Shown in pieces: positions 1 to 7,707 of a DNA stretch of 64,000 bases (position 1 is the stretch's first letter; each line of letters starts with the position of its first letter). A program made the translations under genes and the position numbers. Below the pieces are notes generated by a model. That model did no database searches and was not told the origin of the DNA. It saw only the letters and a list, made by a program, of their open reading frames with translations. The stretch is from Paenibacillus oralis (GTDB lineage: Bacteria; Bacillota; Bacilli; Paenibacillales; Paenibacillaceae), in assembly GCF_003863965.1 (NCBI RefSeq), contig NZ_RRCN01000001.1, positions 3,802,304 through 3,866,303 of the forward strand, in the 5' to 3' direction.

Positions 1-1
1 T

Positions 2-118
2 TTGGAAAACCAATCGAACCGTGCTTTCCTGACGGCTACCCGCCGCAACGAAGCCAGCCATCCGATCGAAGTGGTCGGGGGCGAACTGCGTGGATTGATG
101 CACTGGATCAAAAAGTAA
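2..118 (+). CDS. ilvC: Ketol-acid reductoisomerase, C-terminal end (partial)
   Basis: The frame is open from the window edge to TAA at 116-118 and gives 38 residues ending in [19 protein letters not shown]. That pattern (ENQ-NR, then HPIEVVG and a basic LMxW tail) resembles the C-terminus of class I acetohydroxy-acid isomeroreductase, which converts acetolactate to dihydroxyisovalerate in valine/leucine synthesis. The downstream leuB gene supports the reading. Only the tail is visible, so an unrelated protein cannot be fully excluded. A strong terminator follows immediately, so this operon ends here and leuB is transcribed separately. Confidence 0.75.
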   Translation: MENQSNRAFLTATRRNEASHPIEVVGGELRGLMHWIKK

Positions 119-144
119 TAAGAATAATATAGATGAAGTAATAT

Positions 145-188
145 AAACCCAATGCGGCCGCGCTTAAGCGTGGGCCGCATTGGGTTTT
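145..188 (+). terminator. Intrinsic terminator of the ilvC operon
   Basis: A 14 bp GC-rich stem (AACCCAATGCGGCC paired with GGCCGCATTGGGTT) is followed by a run of T. It lies 27 bases after the ilvC stop codon. Confidence 0.9.
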
Positions 189-202
189 TTTAGATTATAT
201 AT

Positions 203-500
203 AAAATTTCAGGCCGGGTAGAGGCTGAAGAGGCAGGTAGGGGGGAGGAGAAGAGAACTGGAGGCTAAGGGACCTCAGAGGCGTTATTTGCGAAAAAACG
301 AAGGTGCGCAAAATGTAACGGACACAAAAGACCTTATTTACCTCAAATCGGCCCGGGTGAGATCGTTTAGAGCTAAATAGAGTCATGTGTGTCAGTTAGG
401 CTGGGAAATACCCGGGAAATGGACGGATAGCGTCGCTGGAGTCCGTTAGAGCAGCGTCCACAGATTAGAAAGAGCGTCAGCGTCATTTCAGTCCGTTACG
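203..500. repeat. Dispersed modular repeat, family A copy 1
   Basis: About 300 bp in the gap between ilvC and leuB, matching 13098-13330 and 35070-35295. The shared core GCAAAATGTAACGGACACA is at 307-325. The element has modules of about 35 bp beginning TAACGGACAC and continuing to GACCTTATTT. Two are direct (from 264 and 315) and the others inverted (ending at 399 and 449). This copy has a fifth, partial inverted module ending near 500. No coding function is credible. The rest of the gap (501-719) must hold the leuB promoter, but no clear -35/-10 pair was found. Confidence 0.85.
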
Positions 501-719
501 GGAGCGGAAACCGGATACCGGATACGATTTGCATAACATCATCATCTTATAGTCAGAACCTATAACATTAATAGATTTCATATCTTTGTTTATCCTTATC
601 AGCTATGATACAACAGAAGAAGAGTTAGTGCGAGAAGTGTATTGGGCGTTTCGGCGTGCGAATACAAGCCATGCCGAATATTTGTACTTTGAAATAGCTA
701 AAAAAGGGAGCTGGAAGCA

Positions 720-1799
720 ATGGCAGAAGTGAAAAAAATCGCGGTTACCGCGGGAGACGGCATTGGGCCGGAAGTGGTGGCCGAGGCGGAGAAGGTGCTG
801 AAGCGGACGGAGGAGCTGTTTGGCTACCGTTTTGAAACGGAGCATGCCTTGTTTGGCGGCATCGCGATCGATGAGAAAGGAACGCCGCTTCCGCAGGAGA
901 CGCTGGAAGTGTGCAAAAACGCCGACGCCGTGCTGCTCGGCGCAGTTGGCGGCCCGAAATGGGACAACAATCCGAAGGAGCTGCGTCCCGAGACCGGCCT
1001 GCTCGGCATCCGCAAAGCGCTGGGCTTGTTCTCGAATTTGCGCCCGGCGGTCGTTTTCGATTGCCTGAAGGACGCGTCCACATTGAAACCGGAGGTGCTT
1101 GAGGGCACCGATCTGATCGTTGTGCGGGAGTTGACGGGCGGCATTTACTTCGGTGAAAAATTCCGCCGGGATACCGATCAAGGCCAGGAAGCCGTGGATA
1201 CCTGCGCGTACAACGTTAGCGAAGTCGAGCGGATCGTCCGCCAGGCCTTCGAAATCGCCCAAAAGCGGCGGAAAAAGCTTGCTTCCGTCGACAAAGCGAA
1301 CGTGCTGGAAACGTCGCGTTTATGGCGCGAGGTGGTCATTCGGATCGCTCCGGAGTATCCGGACGTAGAGCTCGAGCATGTGCTCGTGGACAACTGCGCG
1401 ATGCAGCTCTTGCGCCGTCCTGCCAGCTTTGACGTCATCGTCACGGAGAACATGTTCGGCGACATTCTCAGCGATGAAGCGGCGATGCTGACCGGTTCGA
1501 TCGGCATGTTGTCATCGGCTTCCCTCGGCGAAGGAAGCTTCGGCCTTTACGAGCCGGTACACGGTTCGGCGCCGGATATCGCCGGCCAAAACCTGGCCAA
1601 TCCGATCGCCACGATTTTGTCGGTTGCGCTGATGTTCCGCATGACGTTTGGTTACGTCGACGCGGCGGACGCGATTGAAAAAGCCGTGGCGGAAGTGCTG
1701 GACGCCGGCCATCGGACAGGCGATATCGCGGTCGATAAAAGCAAGGCGATCGGCACGAAAGCGATGGGCGATCTGATCGTCGCAGCGATGAAAAAGTAG
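720..1799 (+). CDS. leuB: 3-isopropylmalate dehydrogenase
   Basis: A 359-residue protein of normal family length. It oxidatively decarboxylates 3-isopropylmalate with NAD in leucine synthesis, in the cytoplasm. Family motifs are present: [10 protein letters not shown] at the N-terminus, ELTGGIYFG near residue 139, [17 protein letters not shown] (metal-binding Asp residues) near residue 244, and the [12 protein letters not shown] nucleotide-binding loop near 278. The ATG follows GGGAGCTGGAAGCA. The gene stands alone: ilvC ends upstream behind a terminator, and no leuA or leuCD is in view, so the leucine pathway is split in this genome. Confidence 0.95.
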   Translation: MAEVKKIAVTAGDGIGPEVVAEAEKVLKRTEELFGYRFETEHALFGGIAIDEKGTPLPQETLEVCKNADAVLLGAVGGPKWDNNPKELRPETGLLGIRKALGLFSNLRPAVVFDCLKDASTLKPEVLEGTDLIVVRELTGGIYFGEKFRRDTDQGQEAVDTCAYNVSEVERIVRQAFEIAQKRRKKLASVDKANVLETSRLWREVVIRIAPEYPDVELEHVLVDNCAMQLLRRPASFDVIVTENMFGDILSDEAAMLTGSIGMLSSASLGEGSFGLYEPVHGSAPDIAGQNLANPIATILSVALMFRMTFGYVDAADAIEKAVAEVLDAGHRTGDIAVDKSKAIGTKAMGDLIVAAMKK

Positions 1800-1882
1800 G
1801 GTGTTTGCTTGCTTGCCGTAGCGGGCTGGAAACGCTTTGAAAAGGGTTCCAATCTACGAAAAAGTTCAAAAAAAATCCTTAT

Positions 1883-1897
1883 TTATAATTATTATAA
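1883..1897. promoter_or_regulatory. PerR box
   Basis: TTATAATTATTATAA is a perfect match to the 7-1-7 PerR operator consensus TTATAATNATTATAA of Bacillus. It lies 146 bp upstream of a peroxiredoxin gene, a classic PerR target. Repression relieved by peroxide is therefore predicted. Confidence 0.8.
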
Positions 1898-1916
1898 AAA
1901 AATAACTGTTATAATA

Positions 1917-1945
1917 TTGACTTTGAAATATGCCTTTGATACCAT
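1917..1945 (+). promoter_or_regulatory. Candidate sigma-A promoter of the peroxiredoxin gene
   Basis: TTGACT at 1917-1922, a 17 bp spacer and TACCAT at 1940-1945. A second possible -10, TATAAT at 1910-1915, overlaps it. Either choice places the PerR box close enough to block or hinder polymerase. Confidence 0.5.
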
Positions 1946-1952
1946 GAGAACT

Positions 1953-2014
1953 GTAAGTTTGAAAAGGATTGAAACTTACACAGCAAAAGGGATTAGAAAC
2001 ACTAATGTGTTTCT
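1953..2014 (+). promoter_or_regulatory. Two hairpins in the peroxiredoxin 5' leader
   Basis: GTAAGTTT at 1953-1960 pairs with AAACTTAC at 1972-1979, and AGAAACAC at 1995-2002 pairs with GTGTTTCT at 2007-2014. Both arms are perfect. Neither is followed by a T run, so they are not terminators. They may stabilise the message or bind a factor. Confidence 0.55.
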
Positions 2015-2042
2015 TACATATTTTCAAAGGAGGAGTTTACGA

Positions 2043-2588
2043 ATGGCAGAACGTTTGGTTGGAAGACCCGCTCCGGATTTTGACATGGCGATCGTAACGG
2101 GTGACGGAAAGGAATTTGGACGCAAGAAGCTGGCTGATTATCGCGGCAAGTGGCTGGTATTTTTCTTCTATCCGCTTGATTTCACTTTTGTGTGCCCGAC
2201 GGAAATTACGGCGCTGAGCGACGCTTACGCTCAATTCCGTGACCTGGATTGCGAAATTCTCGGCGTGAGCACGGACTCCGAGCACAGCCACAAAGCATGG
2301 ATCAACACGCCTAAGGACAGCAACGGCCTTGGCCAGTTGAACTTCCCGCTCGCTTCCGATATCACGAAGAAAGTAGCCCGCGATTACGGCGTGCTGATCG
2401 AAGAAGAAGGCGTAGCCCTCCGCGGTTTGTTCATCATCGATCCGGAAGGTGAATTGAAATATCAAGTCGTTAACCATAACGACATCGGCCGCAGCGTAGA
2501 AGAAACGCTTCGCGTGCTGCAAGCCCTGCAATCCGGCGGCCTTTGCGCCATGAACTGGAAACCGGGCGATAAGAACCTGAACGCTTAA
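2043..2588 (+). CDS. 2-Cys peroxiredoxin (AhpC/TSA family)
   Basis: A 181-residue thiol peroxidase that reduces hydrogen and organic peroxides in the cytoplasm. The peroxidatic cysteine is in DFTFVCPTEI (about residue 51) and the resolving cysteine in GGLCAMNWKPGD near the C-terminus, so it is a typical 2-Cys enzyme close to Bacillus YkuU and AhpC. The start is the ATG behind AAAGGAGGAGTTTACGA; an in-frame extension upstream covers the promoter and leader and is not coding. No AhpF reductase is adjacent, so thioredoxin is the likelier reductant (inference). A perfect PerR box lies upstream. Confidence 0.93.
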   Translation: MAERLVGRPAPDFDMAIVTGDGKEFGRKKLADYRGKWLVFFFYPLDFTFVCPTEITALSDAYAQFRDLDCEILGVSTDSEHSHKAWINTPKDSNGLGQLNFPLASDITKKVARDYGVLIEEEGVALRGLFIIDPEGELKYQVVNHNDIGRSVEETLRVLQALQSGGLCAMNWKPGDKNLNA

Positions 2589-2609
2589 TTTCGGGTGAAT
2601 AGCGATGAG

Positions 2610-2645
2610 CCCCCTGCTTGGCCACTGCCAATCAGGGGGTTTTTT
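2610..2645 (+). terminator. Terminator of the peroxiredoxin gene
   Basis: CCCCCTG and CAGGGGG form the stem, followed by six T residues. Confidence 0.9.
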
Positions 2646-2859
2646 GCCCATCATAAGCGCGCTGAGCTAAGCCGGGGCCATATGCGCTTGCATGCCTGGC
2701 CTATCGGACCATAGTCCCGTTTTGTAACGAAATGGGTGAATTTTCAAATAAGGCGCAGGAATTTCAATCCGGCTTCACGAATAAATTAATATGAAAATCG
2801 TGCATTGCGAGGAGCCCGGGATCCATGGATGAACCACACACGTGAAAGGGTGAAGGGGA

Positions 2860-3264
2860 ATGAGTTTTTGCTGCGGAGCAAGTATGCTGGGAACAAAGGG
2901 GACTTTAAAGCATTATCGTACGCAGGTTCATAATGTTCCCCTGTTATTTTGCCCGGTGTGCCATCGGGTTGAGGTTCATTATAAGGTGGAAAACGAATAC
3001 GAAATATTAGCGGAATACGCGCACGGCGACGGGGTTTCGGAAATCGATTTTCAGGATTTCGTCATGGAGGACGATGAATCGATTTTCGGAAATTGCGTGA
3101 ACCGGGAAGATGAGGACCCGCTGTTGATCGTTCAAAGCCAAATCGATATTTCGCTTGATCTTCTTTCCGTGGCGAAGCAAATCGGCGATGATAAATGGGA
3201 AGAAGAGCTGAAGAAAAGATTGGCCGTAATGAGCAGACGCAGAGCCCGGCTTCAACACAAGTAA
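2860..3264 (+). CDS. Small zinc-finger protein, function unknown
   Basis: A 134-residue cytoplasmic protein. MSFCCGASM at the N-terminus and LLFCPVCHRVEVHY near residues 29-42 supply cysteines for one zinc site, similar to the N-terminal ribbon of MqsA/YgiT-like proteins, but there is no helix-turn-helix. The middle is acidic (EDDE, NREDEDP) and the end is a basic helix (KKRLAVMSRRRARLQHK). The ATG is preceded by GTGAAGGGGA. It is monocistronic, with a terminator 25 bases downstream. The name of the family was not recognised. Confidence 0.75.
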   Translation: MSFCCGASMLGTKGTLKHYRTQVHNVPLLFCPVCHRVEVHYKVENEYEILAEYAHGDGVSEIDFQDFVMEDDESIFGNCVNREDEDPLLIVQSQIDISLDLLSVAKQIGDDKWEEELKKRLAVMSRRRARLQHK

Positions 3265-3288
3265 CAACTGCAAGAACAGGCTAAAAAT

Positions 3289-3319
3289 AGTCTCCCGGGA
3301 GGGAGGCTGTTTTATTTTT
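3289..3319 (+). terminator. Terminator after the zinc-finger gene
   Basis: AGTCTCCC, a GGGA loop and GGGAGGCT (one G-T pair), then TTTTATTTTT. Confidence 0.85.
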
Positions 3320-3558
3320 GGGACTATGGCCACTCATTTGCGGTGATTCCATGTTTTTCGACAGTATCTCTGATTGACGGTATTTGGAAGACTTTACTAT
3401 GATTGAAATAGGCAGTTTTGGACTGATTTACGGACAGGCTTTAGCTCATGAATAATAAACGTTACGCACGAGCCGATTTCGGGTAAGTTCTTCTCAGGTA
3501 GTGATCGTATGTTGTCAGTAAGGCAAGTACATCATTTATGGGAAAAGGGGGAACCAAC

Positions 3559-4662
3559 TTGTTGAGTGAATTCCAGGAGACGCTGCTCCAATCCGTCAAA
3601 GCATTCCAATCAACCCAACTCGTCAAAAACAAATACGAAAACGTGCTCCAGCACCTAGACAGCGGAATTATGCTGTTTGACTGCGAAGGGGTTTTAACCT
3701 TCATCAATGTTCAAATGGCCAGGTTGCTCGAGATGCCGCGCCAATCACTCATCGGTTGCAATTTGCTGCAAATGCTGCGCCACCCGCACCTGAATCAATT
3801 CAAGAAGCGGAAAATTCTGCGGATCTATCGGGAAACCATTTTTCACCGGAAAAAATACCACGAGTTTATCGATGAGTACGGAAGGCATTGGCTTATTACG
3901 GTTACATACGGAGATCAGATGGACGGGGACTTCTTGCTTAGCGTCAAAGACGTATCGGATTTCAAACGAATCGAGCAAACGGCGTACCAGAACGACAAGC
4001 TGGCGATGCTCGGGAAAATATCGGCGGCGATCGCCCATGAAATCCGCAATCCGCTGACCGCGATCCGCGGGTTCATTCAACTGCTCCGTCCGCATTTGGT
4101 GGAGCTGGGCAAGGATGAGTACGCCAGGATTATTTTAACGGAGATCGACAGGGCGAACGATATCATTCATGAATTTTTGAATTCGTCCAAGCCTTCCGCC
4201 CCGCAGAAATCGAACGTCAGCGTGTCATCGCTGCTGAAAGAGGTTGTCCTGCTGACGGAAAGCGAGGCGGTGATGAAAGGCTGCCAAATGATGCTGCACG
4301 CTCCGGAGGAGGAGCTTCTCGTATCAATTGATGTGAAGCAGATTAAGCAGGTCCTGCTCAACATCATCAAAAACGCGATGGACGCCATCGCCGAGGTGGA
4401 GGGGGATCATAAGGGAGTCATCGATATCCGGGCGGAGATGGAGGGCAAAGCGGTCAACATTTCCATCCAGGACAACGGAAACGGTATGGACAAAGGCATG
4501 CTGAACCGCCTGTTCGATCCTTTCTTTACGACGAAAGAGAAGGGAACCGGGTTGGGGTTGTCCGTAAGCTATCGGATTATCCGCAACCATCGGGGAAATA
4601 TTTCCGTGGACAGCCTCAAAGGCGCGGGGACGATTTTCGTCATCACGCTGCCGCTCGTCTAA
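3559..4662 (+). CDS. PAS-domain sensor histidine kinase, orphan
   Basis: A soluble kinase of 367 residues from the TTG at 3559. A PAS domain covers about residues 25-130 (NVLQHLDSGIMLFDCEG). HisKA follows, with the phosphorylated His in AAIAHEIRNPLTAIRGFIQ, then HATPase_c with the N box (NIIKNAMDAI), G1 (DNGNGMD) and G2 (TGLGLSV). There is no membrane segment. The architecture matches sporulation phosphorelay kinases (KinA/KinE type), and no response regulator is adjacent, so Spo0F is a plausible partner (inference). Start choice: AAAAGGGGGA at 3543-3552 sits 6 bases before TTG 3559 and 9 before TTG 3562; an upstream ATG at 3538 has no ribosome binding site. Confidence 0.88.
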   Translation: MLSEFQETLLQSVKAFQSTQLVKNKYENVLQHLDSGIMLFDCEGVLTFINVQMARLLEMPRQSLIGCNLLQMLRHPHLNQFKKRKILRIYRETIFHRKKYHEFIDEYGRHWLITVTYGDQMDGDFLLSVKDVSDFKRIEQTAYQNDKLAMLGKISAAIAHEIRNPLTAIRGFIQLLRPHLVELGKDEYARIILTEIDRANDIIHEFLNSSKPSAPQKSNVSVSSLLKEVVLLTESEAVMKGCQMMLHAPEEELLVSIDVKQIKQVLLNIIKNAMDAIAEVEGDHKGVIDIRAEMEGKAVNISIQDNGNGMDKGMLNRLFDPFFTTKEKGTGLGLSVSYRIIRNHRGNISVDSLKGAGTIFVITLPLV

Positions 4663-4665
4663 TGT

Positions 4666-4709
4666 AAAGAACCTTCAATCCGATACCGTTTCCTGATTGA
4701 AGGTTCTTT
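4666..4709. terminator. Shared terminator between the kinase and the feo operon
   Basis: A 15 bp perfect inverted repeat (AAAGAACCTTCAATC / GATTGAAGGTTCTTT) lies between convergent genes, with T-rich flanks best on the plus strand. Confidence 0.85.
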
Positions 4710-4717
4710 GTTTTGGG

Positions 4718-4933
4718 TCAAACGCGGATGTAAACTTGCCCGGCAACTCCTTTGCTCAGGGCCACTCGCGCTTCCTTCACTTTGATGATCAGATTGCCGT
4801 CCATTTCCGAGATGACCGTAACGGGTGTTCCGGGAACAAGACCGAGTCCTTCCAGGAATTTTCTGGTAGCTTCCGACGCCCGGCACTCACGGATGATCGC
4901 TTCTTTGCCCGGCGTAAGCATCGTTAATGGCAT
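4718..4933 (-). CDS. FeoA-domain protein, distal gene of the feo operon
   Basis: 71 residues forming one SH3-like FeoA domain: TPGKEAIIRE at the start, LGLVPGTPVTVISE in the middle, and GNLIIKVKEARVALSKGVA, the strand that usually contacts FeoB or metal. It is the last gene of the feo operon, 30 bases after the Cys-rich gene. Two FeoA paralogues in one operon suggest that one may be regulatory. The start is preceded by GGAGGGAAAAGG. Confidence 0.85.
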   Translation of the reverse strand: MPLTMLTPGKEAIIRECRASEATRKFLEGLGLVPGTPVTVISEMDGNLIIKVKEARVALSKGVAGQVYIRV

Positions 4934-4963
4934 CCTTTTCCCTCCTCCCCCGAAAATAATGCG

Positions 4964-5116
4964 TCAACGCTTCTTCGGTTCGCAGCATGAGCTGAATTGC
5001 TCGCAGGATCCGCTGCAACCGGCGCAGCCTCCACCCGCCTTTTGCCGTTTGATATAGCGGTACACGGTAAAACCGATGATCCCCGCCAGGACAATAACGA
5101 TCACGTAATCGATCAT
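4964..5116 (-). CDS. FeoB-associated Cys-rich membrane protein
   Basis: A 50-residue protein reading MIDYVIVIVLAGIIGFTVYR, then a basic KRQK stretch and a tail with five cysteines (GGCAGCSGSC, then SSCCEPKKR). One N-terminal membrane helix plus a cytoplasmic Cys cluster is the pattern of the FeoB-associated Cys-rich family (PF12669), thought to help FeoB handle Fe(II). GGAGGAGGGATCGTT precedes the ATG, and it sits 19 bases after feoB. Confidence 0.85.
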   Translation of the reverse strand: MIDYVIVIVLAGIIGFTVYRYIKRQKAGGGCAGCSGSCEQFSSCCEPKKR

Positions 5117-5135
5117 AACGATCCCTCCTCCTTTG

Positions 5136-7193
5136 TTAAGCGATTCCGATGCCCAAAAGACGTCCGACTTGATAGACGATTAATGATATCAGCCAGGCTA
5201 TGCCGCATTGGTAAACGATGGTAAATAAGGTCCATCTCCATGAACCCAGCTCTTTTTTCGCGGTCGAAATCGCCGCTACGCAAGGAGCGTACAGCAGGAC
5301 GAACACCATGACGGAGAATGCGGCCAGCGGCGTAAAATACGTCTGCAGCGCCGTGCCCAGCGCGGTGGTCAGCTCTTCGGTCCCCTGGTTGATGTACAGG
5401 ATGCCCAGCGTGCTGACCACCGCTTCTTTGGCGATCAATCCGGTCAGCAGGGCGGCGCCGACCTGCCAGTGAATTTCCGAAGTGCCTTTAATGTATCCGA
5501 ACCCGTTCCAGGCAAAAAGCGGCGCGATCAGCTTCCCGATCGAACCGAAGATGCTTTGCGAAGCATCGTCGACCATCTGCAGCGAAAAGTTGAAGGATTG
5601 CATGAACCAGATCACAACGGTCATCGACAGCAGGACGGTTCCCACCTTGATAACGTACCCCTTCGCTTTTTCCCAGGTATGGGCTACCGTGGATTTAAAG
5701 GTAGGGATGCGGTAAGGCGGCAATTCCATCACGAACGGGGCTGAATCCCCCTTCAATAGGGTACGGTTGAGCAGCAGGCAGGAGAGCATGGCCACAATAA
5801 TGCCGAGAAAATAGATGCTGAAGACGACCAGCCCCTGGTTTGCGGCAAAAAAGGCGCCCGCAAAGACGGCGTATACGGGAATGCGCGCGCTGCACGACAT
5901 AAACGGCATCAGCGTAATCGCCAGCCGCCGGCTTTTTTCATCCTCCAGCGTCCGCGTGGCCATAATCGCCGGCACGGCGCATCCGTACCCCATCAGCAAT
6001 GGAACGAACGCTTTGCCGGACAGCCCGAAATGGCGGAAAATCCGGTCCATGACGAAGGCTACCCTCGACATGTAGCCGATATCCTCCAGAATCGAGAGAC
6101 ACAGGAATAGGATCACGATTTGCGGGAGAAAGGACAGGACGTTGCCGACCCCCGTGATGACACCGCCCACGACAAGGCCTTGCATAGCGTCCGAAGCGCC
6201 CGCCCATTCCAGAAACCGCGTTGCCGCTTCCGGCAAGGTTTCGGTAACCAGGGCGCCAAACGGATCAACGATCAGGGCGCCGACCGAACCGACGGCAAGC
6301 TGAAAAATGAGATACATAATCGCGAAAAAGATGGGCAATCCCAAAACGCGGTTGGTGACGATTTTATCCACTTTGTCCGAAAAGGAAAGCTCTCCGGCCT
6401 TTCTCCCTTTCTTGACATGCCCCGCAATCGCGTCGCTGATATACCTGTAGCGCAGATCGGCGATCAGCGTCTCGATTTCCCCTTCGTTTTCCCGCTCGGC
6501 CTGGCTGATCAGCCTGTCGACGGATGCAGCCAGTGCGGCGGGCATTTTCAGCACCGTCCTGATTTTTTCGTCCTTCTCCAGCAGCTTGACGGCATAAAAC
6601 AACGTGTGGCTGTATCCACCGTCCGCCAGCAAGTCGCTGATGCCTTTAACGGCGCCATATAATTTTGTTTTTTCGAGGGCGCTTTTGCCTTCGGCTCCAG
6701 GACTGCGGTTAAAAGCGACGGCTCGCTCGAGCAGCTCCTTAATTCCCTGGTTCTTGGTGGCGATGATCGGAACGATCGGAACGCCCAGCAGCCGTTCAAG
6801 GCTGGCCACATCGATTTTGTCACCGCGCAAGCTTACCTCATCCATCATGTTGAGAGCGATAATCGTCGGAATTCCAAGCTCCAGCAGTTGGGTCGTCAAA
6901 TACAGATTGCGTTCTATATTCGTCGCGTCGACGATGTTGATAATGACATCAGGTTTTTCTCCGGCCAAAAAGTCCCGGGCAACGACTTCTTCGGGTGTAT
7001 AAGGAGACAGCGAGTAGATTCCCGGCAAATCGATGATTACAACGTTTTCGCTCGTTTTCTTGCATCTTCCTTCGCGCCGTTCGACGGTGACGCCGGGCCA
7101 GTTTCCCACATGCGCGTTATTCCCCGTCAGATTGTTGAAGAGCGTCGTTTTGCCGCAGTTGGGATTGCCCGCCAATGCAAACCGGTATACCAT
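5136..7193 (-). CDS. feoB: Ferrous iron transporter B
   Basis: A 685-residue inner-membrane Fe(II) transporter. The N-terminal GTPase has G1 GNPNCGKTT, a G3-like DLPGIYSLSPYT, and G4 NMMDE. A linker region (to about residue 270) is followed by two Gate-type membrane modules: SRVAFVMDRIFRHFGLSGKA followed by PLLMGYGCAVPA, and later KEAVVSTLGILY with APCVAAIST. The cysteine in GYGCAVPA is typical of the pore. It is the second gene of feoA-feoB-Cys-rich-feoA2, 54 bases after feoA. A Fur-like box precedes the operon. Confidence 0.97.
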   Translation of the reverse strand: MVYRFALAGNPNCGKTTLFNNLTGNNAHVGNWPGVTVERREGRCKKTSENVVIIDLPGIYSLSPYTPEEVVARDFLAGEKPDVIINIVDATNIERNLYLTTQLLELGIPTIIALNMMDEVSLRGDKIDVASLERLLGVPIVPIIATKNQGIKELLERAVAFNRSPGAEGKSALEKTKLYGAVKGISDLLADGGYSHTLFYAVKLLEKDEKIRTVLKMPAALAASVDRLISQAERENEGEIETLIADLRYRYISDAIAGHVKKGRKAGELSFSDKVDKIVTNRVLGLPIFFAIMYLIFQLAVGSVGALIVDPFGALVTETLPEAATRFLEWAGASDAMQGLVVGGVITGVGNVLSFLPQIVILFLCLSILEDIGYMSRVAFVMDRIFRHFGLSGKAFVPLLMGYGCAVPAIMATRTLEDEKSRRLAITLMPFMSCSARIPVYAVFAGAFFAANQGLVVFSIYFLGIIVAMLSCLLLNRTLLKGDSAPFVMELPPYRIPTFKSTVAHTWEKAKGYVIKVGTVLLSMTVVIWFMQSFNFSLQMVDDASQSIFGSIGKLIAPLFAWNGFGYIKGTSEIHWQVGAALLTGLIAKEAVVSTLGILYINQGTEELTTALGTALQTYFTPLAAFSVMVFVLLYAPCVAAISTAKKELGSWRWTLFTIVYQCGIAWLISLIVYQVGRLLGIGIA

Positions 7194-7247
7194 GTTTCCT
7201 CATCCCTCATCACAAAATTTTTACATAATTTAGTGGAACTAGCTCTG

Positions 7248-7475
7248 CTATTTTTCCACTGTGATTTGATCGGCTTCGGCTTTACGGATGCTAAGGTCGT
7301 AGCCCCGGATGTGAACTTCGATGGGATCGCCGAGGGGAGCTACCTTTTTCATGGTGATTTCGGCCCCCGGAGTAATTCCCATGTCCATCAGTTTCCTGCG
7401 GAGCGGACCGCCGGCGCCGATGCTTTTAATAACTCCGCTCTCTTTGGGTTTCAGTTCTTTCAAGGAAACGATCAT
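7248..7475 (-). CDS. feoA: FeoA, ferrous iron transport protein A
   Basis: 75 residues, one FeoA/SH3-like domain (MIVSLKELKPKESGVIKSIG, then LMDMGITPGAEITMKKVAP). It is a cytoplasmic partner of FeoB. The start is the ATG preceded by TTGGAGGTTATTTCG; an in-frame TTG five codons upstream lies inside that ribosome binding site. First gene of the operon. Confidence 0.9.
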   Translation of the reverse strand: MIVSLKELKPKESGVIKSIGAGGPLRRKLMDMGITPGAEITMKKVAPLGDPIEVHIRGYDLSIRKAEADQITVEK

Positions 7476-7549
7476 CGAAATAACCTCCAATTTAATGGGT
7501 TCATATTAATTTTGTGAAAGCTTGTTCTTGTTTAGGAAAAAAAAGGCAT

Positions 7550-7564
7550 TGAGAATTAATCTCA
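7550..7564. promoter_or_regulatory. Fur-like box upstream of feoA
   Basis: On the minus strand TGAGATTAATTCTCA matches 11 of the 14 defined positions of the Bacillus 7-1-7 Fur consensus TGATAATNATTATCA. It lies 75 bp upstream of the feoA start and in the divergent region shared with the aldolase gene. Confidence 0.55.
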
Positions 7565-7707
7565 TTTAGATTCAAAAGTAATATATCACGCTAGTTCGTA
7601 CCATACTGTGACTAACCTCATATCAATTATCAATTGCTTCTTTACTTTTTGATTTCGCTTCAAGTAAGATGGGTATTAATACTATCGATGGAGAGGAACA
7701 TGCTGTT

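Noticed and set aside
195..386. A similar antisense frame in all three family A copies (FEVNKVFCVRYIL-type peptide)
   Set aside because: The frame is conserved only because the DNA is repeated. Ends differ, there is no ribosome binding site, and the palindromic modules explain the conservation better.
1809..2042. N-terminal extension of the peroxiredoxin
   Set aside because: The extra frame covers the PerR box, promoter and leader hairpins; a strong ribosome binding site precedes ATG 2043.
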